DNA from: Paracoccaceae bacterium
GTDB taxonomy: Bacteria > Pseudomonadota > Alphaproteobacteria > Rhodobacterales > Rhodobacteraceae
Direction of reading: 5' to 3'
Assembly: GCA_022843025.1 (NCBI GenBank)
Contig: JALHOL010000007.1
Coordinates: 62,001-126,000 of the forward strand
Length of the DNA stretch: 64,000 nt
The translations under genes were made by a program, and so were the position numbers. How positions within the stretch are numbered: position 1 is the stretch's first letter; every line of letters starts with the position of its first letter. The notes under the pieces were generated by a model. The model saw only the letters and a list, made by a program, of their open reading frames with translations, searched no databases and was not told where the DNA came from. Shown piece after piece: positions 10,267 to 19,068 of the stretch.

Positions 10267-11505
10267 ATGGCGGGTGTGCTGGCGGGAATGCGGGTGGTGG
10301 AGGGATCGGCCTTTGTGGCGGTGCCGCTGGCGGGGATGACACTGGCGCAGATGGGGGCGGATGTGATCCGCTTTGACCGCCCGCAGGGGGGGCTGGACGC
10401 GCATCGTTGGCCCGTAACGAAAGACGGGGCGAGCCTGTTCTGGGCGGGGATGAACAAGGGCAAGCGGTCGCTGGCGGTGGATATGTCGCGGCCCGAGGGG
10501 CAGGAGATCGTGGCCGAATTGATCTGCGCGCCGGGGCCGGATGCGGGGATGTTCCTGACCAATCTGCGCGCGCGGGGCTGGATGGATTACCCCGCGTTGC
10601 AGGCGCGGCGGGAGGACCTGATTATGGTGTCGTTGACTGGCACGCGCCGGGGCGAGCCTGCCGTCGATTACACGGTGAACCCGTCGCTGGGCTTCCCCAT
10701 GGCCACCGGGGCGGAAGGATCGACCGAGCCGGTGGCGCATGTGCTGCCCGCTTGGGATTGCATCGCAGGTGGCATGGTGGTGAACGCGCTGCTGGCGGCA
10801 GAGCGGCATCGTTTGCGCACGGGAAAGGGGCAGTTGGCGGAACTGTCGCTGAAGGACGTGGCGGCGGCGATGATGGCGAACCTTGGAATCGTGGGTGAGG
10901 TGGTGGCCAATGGGGTGGACCGGGCCAAGGCCGGCAATGCGCTTTACGGCGCCTATGGGCAGGATTTTGTGTTGGCCTGCGGGACGCGGGTGATGGTGGC
11001 GGGGCTTACCGACAGGCAATGGCGCGGGCTGGTCAAAGTGACCGAGAACGAGGCCGCGATGGCGGCGCTTTCGCAGCGCTTGGGGATGGACCTGCGGGAG
11101 GAAGGCAACCGATGGCTGGCGCGAAAGGAGATCACGGCGGTTCTGGAACCGTGGTTTGCTGCGCGGCAACTGGCGGAGGTGGCGGCACTGTTGGACGGGG
11201 CGGGGCTGACCTGGTCAGTCTTTCGCAGCTTTGCGGGGGCGGTGGCCGAGGACCCGGACCTGTCGCCCGACAATCCGATGTTCGCAATGCTGGATCAGCC
11301 GGGGATCGGGCGGTTGCCGGTGCCGGGATCGCCGGTGGCGTTTTCTGCCATTGCCCGCATGGGGCCTGTCGCGGCCCCCGTGCTGGGGGAGCATACCGAA
11401 GAGATATTGAGTGATCTGCTGGGGCTTGGCGCGGGGCAGATCGGCAAGTTGATGGATGCAGGCGTGGTGGCGCAGGGGACCAGACCGGCGGTGCGCGCGG
11501 CCTGA
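10267..11505 (+). CDS. mct: 2-methylfumaryl-CoA isomerase / class III CoA-transferase
   Basis: A 412-aa class III (CaiB/BaiF) CoA-transferase. It begins AGVLAGMRVVEGSAFVAVPL and has LNKGKRSLAVD-like (NKGKRSLAVDMS), DYTVNPSLGFPMATG and MFAMLDQPGIGR segments. As I recall it, this pattern matches the Rhodobacter/Chloroflexus Mct, which moves CoA intramolecularly between C1 and C4 of mesaconate. A TTG directly precedes the ATG; the ATG is used. With the hydratase just upstream it forms a two-gene module for methylfumaryl-/citramalyl-CoA metabolism. No other ethylmalonyl-CoA pathway gene is in the window. Confidence 0.85.
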   Translation: MAGVLAGMRVVEGSAFVAVPLAGMTLAQMGADVIRFDRPQGGLDAHRWPVTKDGASLFWAGMNKGKRSLAVDMSRPEGQEIVAELICAPGPDAGMFLTNLRARGWMDYPALQARREDLIMVSLTGTRRGEPAVDYTVNPSLGFPMATGAEGSTEPVAHVLPAWDCIAGGMVVNALLAAERHRLRTGKGQLAELSLKDVAAAMMANLGIVGEVVANGVDRAKAGNALYGAYGQDFVLACGTRVMVAGLTDRQWRGLVKVTENEAAMAALSQRLGMDLREEGNRWLARKEITAVLEPWFAARQLAEVAALLDGAGLTWSVFRSFAGAVAEDPDLSPDNPMFAMLDQPGIGRLPVPGSPVAFSAIARMGPVAAPVLGEHTEEILSDLLGLGAGQIGKLMDAGVVAQGTRPAVRAA

Positions 11506-11520
11506 TCCCCTGCCCGACTG

Positions 11521-12360
11521 TCAGACCAGCGCAGCCGCGACCGTCACGGCCATCGGCGTGGTGGGCCGCCCGATCAGGCGCGACAGGGTGCGGCTGTCAT
11601 CAAACAGCGCGCCCTTGCCTGCCTGAACGTCGCTGTCGGCCAGCACATAGGCAAAGCCCGCCGGAAGGCCGAAGGATTCCAGAATGCCGGCATAGGTGGC
11701 GGGCGGCAGGTCATTATACGGAATGGTCTTGCCGGTGAGGCGCGACACTTCGGCTGCCATGTCGGCATAGGAATAGGCGACGTCGCCTGCCAGTTCGTAG
11801 ATGGCATTGTCATGGCCGGAGGTCGCAGCAGTGGCAGCAATCGCATCGGCGTAATCGGCGCGGGCGGCCGAGGAGAAGCGCCCTGCCCCGGCAGAGCCGA
11901 TCATCGCGCCGGCGGCGATGGCTCCACCCAGACTGCCGGTGTGGTTTTCGGTGTACCAGCCGTTGCGCAGGATCGTATAGGTCAGGCCCGAAGCGAGGAT
12001 GGCTTCTTCGGTGGCCTTGTGATCGGCAGCAAGCAGCATGGTCGACTTCGTGGCGTTCAGCAGGCTGGTATAGAGGATGCGGCCCACGCCTGCGGCCTTG
12101 GCGGCGGCGATGACATTGCGGTGCTGGCCTGCGCGGTCGTCGAAATCGTTGGACGAGATCAGGACCAGCGTGGTGACGCCCTTGAGCGCCGGGGCGAGCG
12201 TTTCAATTGCCTTGTAATCGAAAGCGCGGGCTTCGACGCCGAGATCGGCCGCTTTGGCCGGATCGCGGACAAGGGCGATGGGGGATTGGCCGCGGGCCTT
12301 GAGGGCGCCGATGGCAAGGCGGCCAAGTTGGCCGGTGGCACCGGTGATGGCGATGGTCAT
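11521..12360 (-). CDS. NmrA-type NAD(P)H:quinone oxidoreductase (QorB/YtfG-like)
   Basis: A 279-aa atypical short-chain dehydrogenase. The Rossmann motif is AITGATGQLGRLAIGAL. Further features are LVLISSNDFDDRAGQHRNVI, YTSLLNA and the segment YTILRNGWYTEN, typical of YtfG/QorB, which reduces quinones with NADPH. It is divergent from an HxlR regulator gene, the same arrangement as qorB/qorR in other bacteria. That suggests redox or quinone-stress control through the shared intergenic region. Confidence 0.87.
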   Translation of the reverse strand: MTIAITGATGQLGRLAIGALKARGQSPIALVRDPAKAADLGVEARAFDYKAIETLAPALKGVTTLVLISSNDFDDRAGQHRNVIAAAKAAGVGRILYTSLLNATKSTMLLAADHKATEEAILASGLTYTILRNGWYTENHTGSLGGAIAAGAMIGSAGAGRFSSAARADYADAIAATAATSGHDNAIYELAGDVAYSYADMAAEVSRLTGKTIPYNDLPPATYAGILESFGLPAGFAYVLADSDVQAGKGALFDDSRTLSRLIGRPTTPMAVTVAAALV

Positions 12361-12400
12361 GGGACTCTCCGTTCATTGACTATGGGCAGGAGATGGCGGG

Positions 12401-12440
12401 TTTACTTACGAAAAGGAAGTACGTACATTTAGGTAAGTAT
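12401..12440. promoter_or_regulatory. Candidate HxlR operator in the qorB/hxlR divergent promoter
   Basis: The short intergenic region is unusually A/T-rich for this genome. It contains ACTTAC at 12404-12409 and its reverse complement GTAAGT at 12433-12438, flanking a GTACGTAC palindrome at 12419-12426. HxlR regulators bind such palindromes between divergent genes. The assignment is by position and symmetry only. Confidence 0.5.
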
Positions 12441-12465
12441 CCACTTTCTGCGCACAGGGCCTGTG

Positions 12466-12852
12466 ATGAAGGACTTTCCGTTGCCGACAAGCATCCCGCC
12501 ATCCGCGCACACACCCAATGTGCTGCATCCGGCCTGCCCGTCGCGGCAGGTCCTGGGGCATCTGACCAGCCGTTGGGGGGCTTTGATCCTTGTGGCGCTG
12601 GCGGGCAAGACCCTGCGCTTTTCGGCGCTGCGCCGCGCGTTGGGGGATGTGAGCGAGCGGATGCTGGCCCAGACGCTGCAAGGGTTGGAGGCGGATGGCA
12701 TGGTGCGGCGGGTGGCCCATGACGTGGTGCCGCCGCATGTGGATTATTCGCTGACCGAGATCGGCGAGGAAGCGGCGGGTCTGGTGACCGGGCTTGCGCA
12801 ATGGGTGGAGCGGCGGTTGCCGGAGATTCTGGCACGGCGTGGCGCATGTTGA
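12466..12852 (+). CDS. HxlR-family transcriptional regulator (QorR-like)
   Basis: A 128-aa winged-helix protein. The N-terminal Cys in the segment HPACPSRQVL precedes the typical HxlR core GHLTSRWGALILVAL, LRFSALRRALGDVSERMLAQTL and YSLTEIGEEA. In characterised QorR/HypR-type proteins a conserved N-terminal cysteine senses quinones or oxidants; here the candidate is in the ACPSRQ segment. The start is the ATG at 12466, immediately after a GTG. It is divergent from the quinone reductase gene, its probable target. Confidence 0.88.
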   Translation: MKDFPLPTSIPPSAHTPNVLHPACPSRQVLGHLTSRWGALILVALAGKTLRFSALRRALGDVSERMLAQTLQGLEADGMVRRVAHDVVPPHVDYSLTEIGEEAAGLVTGLAQWVERRLPEILARRGAC

Positions 12853-12860
12853 GGGTGTGA

Positions 12861-12907
12861 CCGGGGGCCAGCCCCCGGACCCCCGGGATATTTTGGCAGA
12901 GAAGATG
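12861..12907. terminator. Terminator-like repeat, copy 1 (convergent hxlR / hflX)
   Basis: CCGGGGGC-CA-GCCCCCGG forms an 8-bp stem, followed by ACCCCCGGGATATTTTGG and then AGAGAAGATG. The stem and its tail resemble the element at 27215. It lies between two convergent genes. Confidence 0.65.
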
Positions 12908-12930
12908 GGGGAAGGGCCAAGTGGCCAGGA

Positions 12931-14229
12931 TCAGCCGAGATCGCGGTAGCGTTTCTCTTGCCGGGCGGTCCAGCGGACGGCGACGGCAAAGCCGGTGTCA
13001 GTAGGGGTTTCCGACAGCACGACACCTTCGGCATGGAGCCACGCGCGGCGGCGGCCATCGGTGAAGGGCACGGCGAGGGTGCGGTCGGTCTTTTCTTCAT
13101 CAAAGGCGGCAGAGACGGCGTCAAGCAGGCGGTCGATGCCTTCGCCGGTAAGCGCGGATACGGGAAAGACACGGTCGCGGGTGGCTGCCTGCTGGGTGAG
13201 CGCCTCGCGCTGTGCGGCGTCGACCAGATCGAGCTTGTTCCAGATTTCGAACTGCGGCGTGGCGGGGCCAACGCCCAAGGATTGCAGGATTTCGGCCACA
13301 TCGGCGGCCTGTTCGTTGGTTTCCGGATGCGCGATGTCGCGGACGTGGAGGATGAGATCGGCCTCCAGCACCTCTTCCAGCGTTGCGCGGAAGGCGGCGA
13401 CAAGTTGTGTCGGCAGGTCGGAGATGAAGCCCACGGTATCGGACAGGATCACCTTGCGCCCGGATGGCAGGGTGACGCCGCGCATGGTGGGATCAAGCGT
13501 GGCGAAGAGCATGTCCTTGGCCAGCACCTCGGCCCCCGTGGCGCGGTTGAAGAGCGTGCTTTTTCCAGCGTTGGTGTAGCCAACAAGCGCCACGATGGGG
13601 AACGGCACCTTGCGGCGGGCGGCGCGGTGAAGCTCGCGGGTTTTCACCACCTTGTCCAACTGGCGCTTCAGGCGGATCACCTGATCGTCGATGGCGCGGC
13701 GGTCTGCTTCGATCTGCGTCTCGCCGGGGCCGCCGACAAAGCCGAAACCGCCGCGCTGACGTTCGAGGTGGGTCCAGGCGCGGACAAGGCGGGTGCGTTG
13801 ATAGCTGAGCGCGGCGAGTTCGACTTGCAGCACGCCTTCGCGGGTACGGGCGCGGTCGGCAAAGATCTCGAGGATCAGGCCAGTCCGGTCGAGCAGTTTG
13901 ACGCCCCATTCCTTTTCCAGATTGCGCTGCTGCACGGGGGAAACAGGCCCGTCGACCAGCACGAGGGCGATGTCTTCGGCCTTGAAGCGGGCCTTGAGAT
14001 CATCGACCTTGCCAGAGCCAAACAGCATGCCGGGATGCAGGCGCGGCAGGCGGATCACCTCGCCCCCCACGACATCCAGTTCCGGCAGAGCATTGGCGAG
14101 GCTGACCGCCTCGGCCAGGCCATGTTCGGGCAGGCGGCGCGATTTGGCAGAGCGGATGTCGGGATGCAGGACAAAGGCCCGCGTGGCGCGGGCCGCAGTA
14201 GAGCGGTCACGTTCAACCCGCTCGGTCAA
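12931..14229 (-). CDS. hflX: GTPase HflX
   Basis: A ribosome-associated GTPase that splits stalled 70S ribosomes. The ~432-aa protein has the HflX N-terminal domain (HPGMLFGSGKVDDLK, VDGPVSPVQQRNLE), the linker RGGFGFVGGPGETQIEADRR and a GTPase domain. G1 is VGYTNAGKSTLFN, G3 is LSDTVGFI and G4 is NKLD. The annotated start is a TTG at 14229. The frame stays open for a few more codons (encoding acidic residues) into the hfq stop region without an ATG, so the true start is uncertain. It lies 41 nt downstream of hfq, the conserved hfq-hflX pair. Confidence 0.93.
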   Translation of the reverse strand: MTERVERDRSTAARATRAFVLHPDIRSAKSRRLPEHGLAEAVSLANALPELDVVGGEVIRLPRLHPGMLFGSGKVDDLKARFKAEDIALVLVDGPVSPVQQRNLEKEWGVKLLDRTGLILEIFADRARTREGVLQVELAALSYQRTRLVRAWTHLERQRGGFGFVGGPGETQIEADRRAIDDQVIRLKRQLDKVVKTRELHRAARRKVPFPIVALVGYTNAGKSTLFNRATGAEVLAKDMLFATLDPTMRGVTLPSGRKVILSDTVGFISDLPTQLVAAFRATLEEVLEADLILHVRDIAHPETNEQAADVAEILQSLGVGPATPQFEIWNKLDLVDAAQREALTQQAATRDRVFPVSALTGEGIDRLLDAVSAAFDEEKTDRTLAVPFTDGRRRAWLHAEGVVLSETPTDTGFAVAVRWTARQEKRYRDLG

Positions 14230-14270
14230 GAGCGGGAGATCGTCATCCTCGTCTTCGGGGCGGTCTGAAA

Positions 14271-14504
14271 TCAGTCTTCGCCTTCATAGAGGTTGATCGG
14301 CGCGCCGGGCATGATGGTGGAAATCGCATGCTTGTAAACAAGCTGCGACTGCCCATCGCGGCGCAGAAGAACGCAAAAATTGTCAAACCAAGTGATCACA
14401 CCCTGAAGCTTGACCCCGTTGATCAGGAAAATCGTCACCGGAACCTTGGCTTTTCGGACGTGATTGAGAAAGGCGTCCTGCAAATTCTGTTTATCGCCGG
14501 CCAT
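14271..14504 (-). CDS. hfq: RNA chaperone Hfq
   Basis: A 77-aa Sm-like protein that forms hexameric rings and pairs small RNAs with mRNAs. The Sm1 motif ([31 protein letters not shown]) and the Sm2 signature [10 protein letters not shown] (the YKHA distal/proximal motif) are intact. The C-terminus is short and acidic (YEGED), as in other alphaproteobacteria. It is followed by hflX and preceded by trkH, with 154 bp between them where its own promoter probably lies. Confidence 0.98.
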   Translation of the reverse strand: MAGDKQNLQDAFLNHVRKAKVPVTIFLINGVKLQGVITWFDNFCVLLRRDGQSQLVYKHAISTIMPGAPINLYEGED

Positions 14505-14658
14505 TTTTGTCTTTGCCTTTGTTATTGGTCTTGTCGCGCAGGTTGGACACCCGTTCCCTCAGCCCGGGCTGCCGTCCAACGGAACAAAGTATGTAATGCC
14601 TTGCAGACAGTTTCCAGCCCAAAAACAGAGTTTTAGATGCCTGTTACAGGGCTGCCTC

Positions 14659-16182
14659 TCAGTTGCGCCAGCTGTCGGGGGCAAGCAGAACAAGAATCGC
14701 CAAAAGCTCCAGCCGCCCGATGACCATGGCGACGCCCAGAATGGCCTTGGCGGCGGCGGGAAGAAGGGCAAGGGCGATGGGATCGGTGGCAGCGACACTG
14801 GTGAGCGGCCCGGTGGTGGTCAGCGCGCCAAGGGTGAGGATCAGGGCGGTTTCAAACTCGATCCCGGCAAGGGCGAGGGCTGCCACTAGGATCGCGATGG
14901 ACAGCGCGAAGAGCATGAAAAAGATCCAGGCGAGATAGGCCCCTTCACGCCGCAGGCGGCGGGCGGATTGGCCCGAGCCGCCCACGGAATTCGGGTGGAT
15001 CAGGCGTTCCAATTCACGTTCGCCGTGCCGGAACAGGGCATAGACGCGCAAGAGTTTCACCCCACCCGCCGTGGTGGCGATGCCGCCGCCAAAGATGGCA
15101 AGGCCTGCGAGCACAAGGCCCGGCGTTTCCAGCCCCGACCAGTTGCGCGCGGTGACCCAATCGGCCGAGGTGAAGCCCGTGGTGGTGAGGAAGGAGAGCG
15201 TGGTAAACAGCGCCCCCCAGAGTGCGCGCAGGCCGGAGAGGACGTCGCCCCCGACCATATCCGCGCCTTCAGTCGCGGCAAGCCAGTGCCGCAGAAACAG
15301 GAGCAGCGGGATGACTGCCAGCAGGAAAAGCGACATGCGCAATTCGGCGTCACCGGTGATGCGGGTGTCGGGGTCATATGAGAAAGAGCCCGGCCAGAGC
15401 CTGCGCGTAACGGCGAGGAAGAGTGCGGCGAAGATCGCCAGTTCGGCCAGGAAGGTGGAGCCTTCCACCGGCAGCCCGCCCGTCGGGCTTATCCCCGAGG
15501 TGGAGATGGTCGACATGGCATGGATGAGCGCTGGAAGGTTCGGCTGGCCGGCCATCAGCAGCGCCACCCAGAGCGCGATGGTAACCCCGGTATAGACCGG
15601 CAGGATCGCCGCGGCCTGTTTGGCCACACGGCGGGCAGGATCGGCGGTTGCGGTGATCTGGGACAGGCCTTCGGCCCCGCGCCCGGGGACGCGGCCCGAC
15701 ATCACCTCGATCCCGCCCAGTGTCATGGGGGCGAGGATGGCCACGGCGGCGACAAGGATGAAGAAGCCACCCATCCAGCCCACCTGCGCGCGCCAGAGAT
15801 GGATGGAAAGCGGCAGGCGGTCGGGGGCATAGAGCGTGGCCCCGGTGGTGGTGAAGGAGGAGATCATCTCAAGCCAGGCGTTGGACCAGCTTGTATCGGG
15901 CAGCGCCTGCACGAAGGGAAGCGCCATCATCACCGGCAGCACGCCATAAGCAGCAACAAGCGCCGTCAGGTTGGCGCGGGCAGGGTTGCGGGCGCGTTGG
16001 TTGACGGTGGCAATGCCGATCATCCCGGTCAGGATCAGCAGGATGACGCCCGAATAGAAGAAGGCGCGCGCGGTATCGTGGTCGCGCAGGATCACCGCAT
16101 GGGCGGCGGGCAGCCACATCGACAGCGCCGTGATCCCCATGAGCAGGACCAGAAGCGGCAGTTCCGACAGGCGGCGCCACAT
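14659..16182 (-). CDS. trkH: Trk potassium uptake system membrane subunit TrkH
   Basis: A 507-aa polytopic K+ channel-like subunit with about ten membrane segments. It shows TrkH-type re-entrant filter regions, for example SSFTTTGATL, STISTSGISPTGG, LTTTGFTSADW and LGALTTTGPLTSVA. Each has the T-T-(S/T)-G core that forms the potassium filter. It follows trkA by only 2 nt, so the two are co-translated and form one transporter. Confidence 0.94.
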   Translation of the reverse strand: MWRRLSELPLLVLLMGITALSMWLPAAHAVILRDHDTARAFFYSGVILLILTGMIGIATVNQRARNPARANLTALVAAYGVLPVMMALPFVQALPDTSWSNAWLEMISSFTTTGATLYAPDRLPLSIHLWRAQVGWMGGFFILVAAVAILAPMTLGGIEVMSGRVPGRGAEGLSQITATADPARRVAKQAAAILPVYTGVTIALWVALLMAGQPNLPALIHAMSTISTSGISPTGGLPVEGSTFLAELAIFAALFLAVTRRLWPGSFSYDPDTRITGDAELRMSLFLLAVIPLLLFLRHWLAATEGADMVGGDVLSGLRALWGALFTTLSFLTTTGFTSADWVTARNWSGLETPGLVLAGLAIFGGGIATTAGGVKLLRVYALFRHGERELERLIHPNSVGGSGQSARRLRREGAYLAWIFFMLFALSIAILVAALALAGIEFETALILTLGALTTTGPLTSVAATDPIALALLPAAAKAILGVAMVIGRLELLAILVLLAPDSWRN

Positions 16183-16184
16183 GA

Positions 16185-17561
16185 TCAGAAGAAGTCGATG
16201 GAGACTTGCAGCAGGCGTTCCACCTCGCGCACGTCCTTGGCCATGGTGAAAAGGGCAATCACGTCGCCGGCTTCGATCCGGGTATCGCCGGTGGGTTTAA
16301 GCACCTTGTCCCCCTTCATCAGGCCGCCCACGAGGACGCCTTCGGGAAATTCGATATCGCGAATCTGCCGCCCGGCGAGGGGCGAGGTGGACAGGACCTG
16401 CGCTTCGATCATCTCGGCCTCGGCGTCGCCAAGGGAGTAGATCGCGCGCACTTTGCCGTGGCGGATGTGGCGCAGGATGGACGAGACGGTGGTGGCGCGC
16501 GGGTTGATATAGGCGTCGATGTCCAAGGGGCCCATCAGGGGGGCGAGGGTTGGATCGTTGACCAAGGCAATGGACATGGGACAGCCCGCCTGTTTGGCGC
16601 GGACCGAGACGAGGAGGTTGGTCTTGTCATCATCGGTGACGGCCAGCACGGCATCGGCGCGATCAATCGAAGCTTCCAGCAGGATGTCCATATCCATGCC
16701 GTCGCCGTTCAGCACGATGGTGCGTTCCAGGCTGTCGGCGGCGCGTTCGGCACAGGCGCGGTTCTTTTCGATGATCTTGCAGCGGACCCGGTCGGTCCGC
16801 CGTTCCAAGGCACGGGCCACGCCAAGGCCAACATTGCCGCCACCGATGATGACGATGCGTTCCTGTTTCTTGGTCTGCTTGCCAAAGATTTCCAGCGTGC
16901 GGTTGACGTCTTCGGAATGGGTGAAGACGTAGATCTGATCGTCAGGGAACAGCTGGTCGCCCGGATCAGGGGCAAAGAGCCGCCCTTCCCGGCGCACGCC
17001 AACGACGATGGCGCGCAGGGTGGAAAACAGATCGCTAAGCTGGCGGAGGGGCGTGTTGACGACGGGGCAATCCTCATCAAGCTGGATGCCCAGAAGCTGC
17101 GCCCGGCCCAGCATGAAACTTTCGGTGTCAAAGGTGGCAGGCGCAGCGAGGCGTTGCAGCGCGGCCTCGGCCACCTCACGTTCCGGGCTGATCACCACGT
17201 CGATGGGCAGGTGATCGCGGCGGTAGAGATCGGAATAGATCGCGTCCAGATAGGATTGCGCGCGCAGGCGGGCGATTTTGCGCGGGACGGAAAAGATGGC
17301 ATGGGCCACTTCGCAGGCGACCATGTTCACCTCATCGGAATGGGTGGCGGCGATGATCATGTCGGCATCGCGGGCCCCTGCCCGTTCCAGCACATCCGGG
17401 TAGGAGGCAAAGCCCACAACCCCCTGCACATCCAGCGTATCGGTGGCACGGCGGACAAGATCGGCGTTCACATCGACCAGCGTCACGTCGTTCTTTTCGC
17501 CGGACAGTTGGCGGGCGATCTGCCAACCCACCTGCCCTGCCCCGCAGATGATCACCTTCAT
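16185..17561 (-). CDS. trkA: Trk system potassium transporter TrkA
   Basis: A 458-aa cytoplasmic regulatory subunit with two RCK modules. The first NAD-binding motif is VIICGAGQVGWQIARQLSG at residue 3. The second is VIIGGGNVGLGVARALE near residue 235. Each is followed by a TrkA-C domain (for example ASPL-type STSPLAGRQIRDIEFPEG). It gates TrkH in response to nucleotides. It lies 76 bp downstream of ntrX, the conserved alphaproteobacterial ntrYX-trkAH order. Confidence 0.96.
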   Translation of the reverse strand: MKVIICGAGQVGWQIARQLSGEKNDVTLVDVNADLVRRATDTLDVQGVVGFASYPDVLERAGARDADMIIAATHSDEVNMVACEVAHAIFSVPRKIARLRAQSYLDAIYSDLYRRDHLPIDVVISPEREVAEAALQRLAAPATFDTESFMLGRAQLLGIQLDEDCPVVNTPLRQLSDLFSTLRAIVVGVRREGRLFAPDPGDQLFPDDQIYVFTHSEDVNRTLEIFGKQTKKQERIVIIGGGNVGLGVARALERRTDRVRCKIIEKNRACAERAADSLERTIVLNGDGMDMDILLEASIDRADAVLAVTDDDKTNLLVSVRAKQAGCPMSIALVNDPTLAPLMGPLDIDAYINPRATTVSSILRHIRHGKVRAIYSLGDAEAEMIEAQVLSTSPLAGRQIRDIEFPEGVLVGGLMKGDKVLKPTGDTRIEAGDVIALFTMAKDVREVERLLQVSIDFF

Positions 17562-17637
17562 GCCTGCCTCCGGTTCATCGCGCCCCCTGAGTGGCAGATG
17601 GGGGGGCGGTGGTCAATGGTGGGGCGGCGGTAAGGGA

Positions 17638-19068
17638 TCACACCTCCTCGCCCTCATCCTCATCCATGTCCTCATCCAGCCGAGCCATGCGGCCACCGCT
17701 TTTGGAGGTGGTGACGACGCCCAAGGATTTCAGTTTGCGGTGGAGCGCCGAGCGTTCCATGCCGACAAAGCTGGCGGTGCGGCTGATATTGCCGCCGAAG
17801 CGGTTGATCTGGGTGAGAAGGTATTCGCGTTCGAACACCTCGCGTGCTTCGCGCAAGGGTAGTGTGGCCATGGCGCCGCCAAGGACAAGGCGGCCGGTTT
17901 CGCCTTCGGGCGCGTCCTGCCCCGGCAATTCGCGGGCGTCGATGGGGCCGGAGCCATCGCCGAGGATCAGAACGCGTTCGATGACGTTGCGCAACTGGCG
18001 CACGTTGCCGGGCCAAGGCATGGTTTGCAGCATCGCCTCGGCCTCGGTCGACAGGGTGCGGAGCGGCAGGCCCTGGCTGCGGTGGAACATGTCGATGAAA
18101 TGGCGGGTCAGTTCGGGGATATCTTCGCGCCGGTCTTCAAGGCTGGGAACCGGGATTGGCACGACATTGAGCCGGTCATAAAGCTCCTGCCGGAAGCGGC
18201 CGGAGGCGATTTCGTTGCGCAGGTCGCGGGTGGTGGACGAGATCACGCGCAGATCGACGCGGACCTTGTCGGTGCCGCCGGCACGGGTGAACTGCTGTTC
18301 CACCAGCACGCGCAGGATTTTCGACTGCGTGCCCAACGGCATATCGGCCACCTCGTCGAAATAGACGACGCCGCCATGGGCCTGTTCCAGAAGGCCCTTT
18401 TCCACCCCGCGTTCGCTGGTTTCGCGGCCGAACAGAACCTCTTCCATCCGTTCCGGTTCGATCGTGGCAGAGGAGACCGACACGAAGGGCGCGCTGGCAC
18501 GGTTGGAATTGGAATGGATGAAGCGGGCGGCCATTTCCTTGCCCGATCCGGCGGGGCCGGTGAGCATGACGCGGCCATTGGATTTGGTGACCTTTTCCAG
18601 CTGCGATTTCAGCGCCTTGAAGGCCGGGCTGTTGCCCAGCATTTCAGACGAGGTCACATCCTTGCGGCGCAGTTCCGAGTTTTCGCGGCGCAGGCGCGAG
18701 GTTTCCATCGCGCGGGAGACGACGACCATCAACTGGTCGATGTTGAAAGGCTTTTCGATGAAGTCATAGGCGCCCTGCTTGATCGCGGCGACCGCGATTT
18801 CGATATTGCCGTGACCGGATATGATGACGACCGGGACATCCGGGTTGTCGCGCTTGACCGTTTTCAGAATGTCGATGCCGTCCATCCGGCTGTCTTTCAG
18901 CCAGATATCAAGGATCATCAGCGCCGGAGGTTCGGCGTTAATCTCGGTCATGCAATCGTCGGAGTTCCCGGCGAGGCGAACGAGGAAACCTTCGTCCTTG
19001 AGGATATCCCCGATCAATTCGCGGATGTCTTTTTCGTCGTCTACAATAAGAATGCTGCTCATCTTCAT
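17638..19068 (-). CDS. ntrX: Response regulator NtrX without a recognisable GAFTGA loop
   Basis: A 476-aa NtrC-family regulator, partner of NtrY. The receiver domain has an acidic pocket D10-D11, phospho-acceptor D54 (LMILDIW) and K106. The AAA+ domain has Walker A GPAGSGKE (171-178), Walker B VVYFDE (235-240) and FRQELYDRLNVVPI. The C-terminal Fis-type HTH is NISRTASFVGMERSALHRKL, followed by an acidic tail. The loop that normally carries GAFTGA reads LFGRETSERGVEKG (212-225), so the sigma-54 contact motif is absent. It overlaps the ntrY stop by 4 nt. It may therefore act with the sigma-70 holoenzyme or as a repressor. Confidence 0.95.
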   Translation of the reverse strand: MKMSSILIVDDEKDIRELIGDILKDEGFLVRLAGNSDDCMTEINAEPPALMILDIWLKDSRMDGIDILKTVKRDNPDVPVVIISGHGNIEIAVAAIKQGAYDFIEKPFNIDQLMVVVSRAMETSRLRRENSELRRKDVTSSEMLGNSPAFKALKSQLEKVTKSNGRVMLTGPAGSGKEMAARFIHSNSNRASAPFVSVSSATIEPERMEEVLFGRETSERGVEKGLLEQAHGGVVYFDEVADMPLGTQSKILRVLVEQQFTRAGGTDKVRVDLRVISSTTRDLRNEIASGRFRQELYDRLNVVPIPVPSLEDRREDIPELTRHFIDMFHRSQGLPLRTLSTEAEAMLQTMPWPGNVRQLRNVIERVLILGDGSGPIDARELPGQDAPEGETGRLVLGGAMATLPLREAREVFEREYLLTQINRFGGNISRTASFVGMERSALHRKLKSLGVVTTSKSGGRMARLDEDMDEDEGEEV

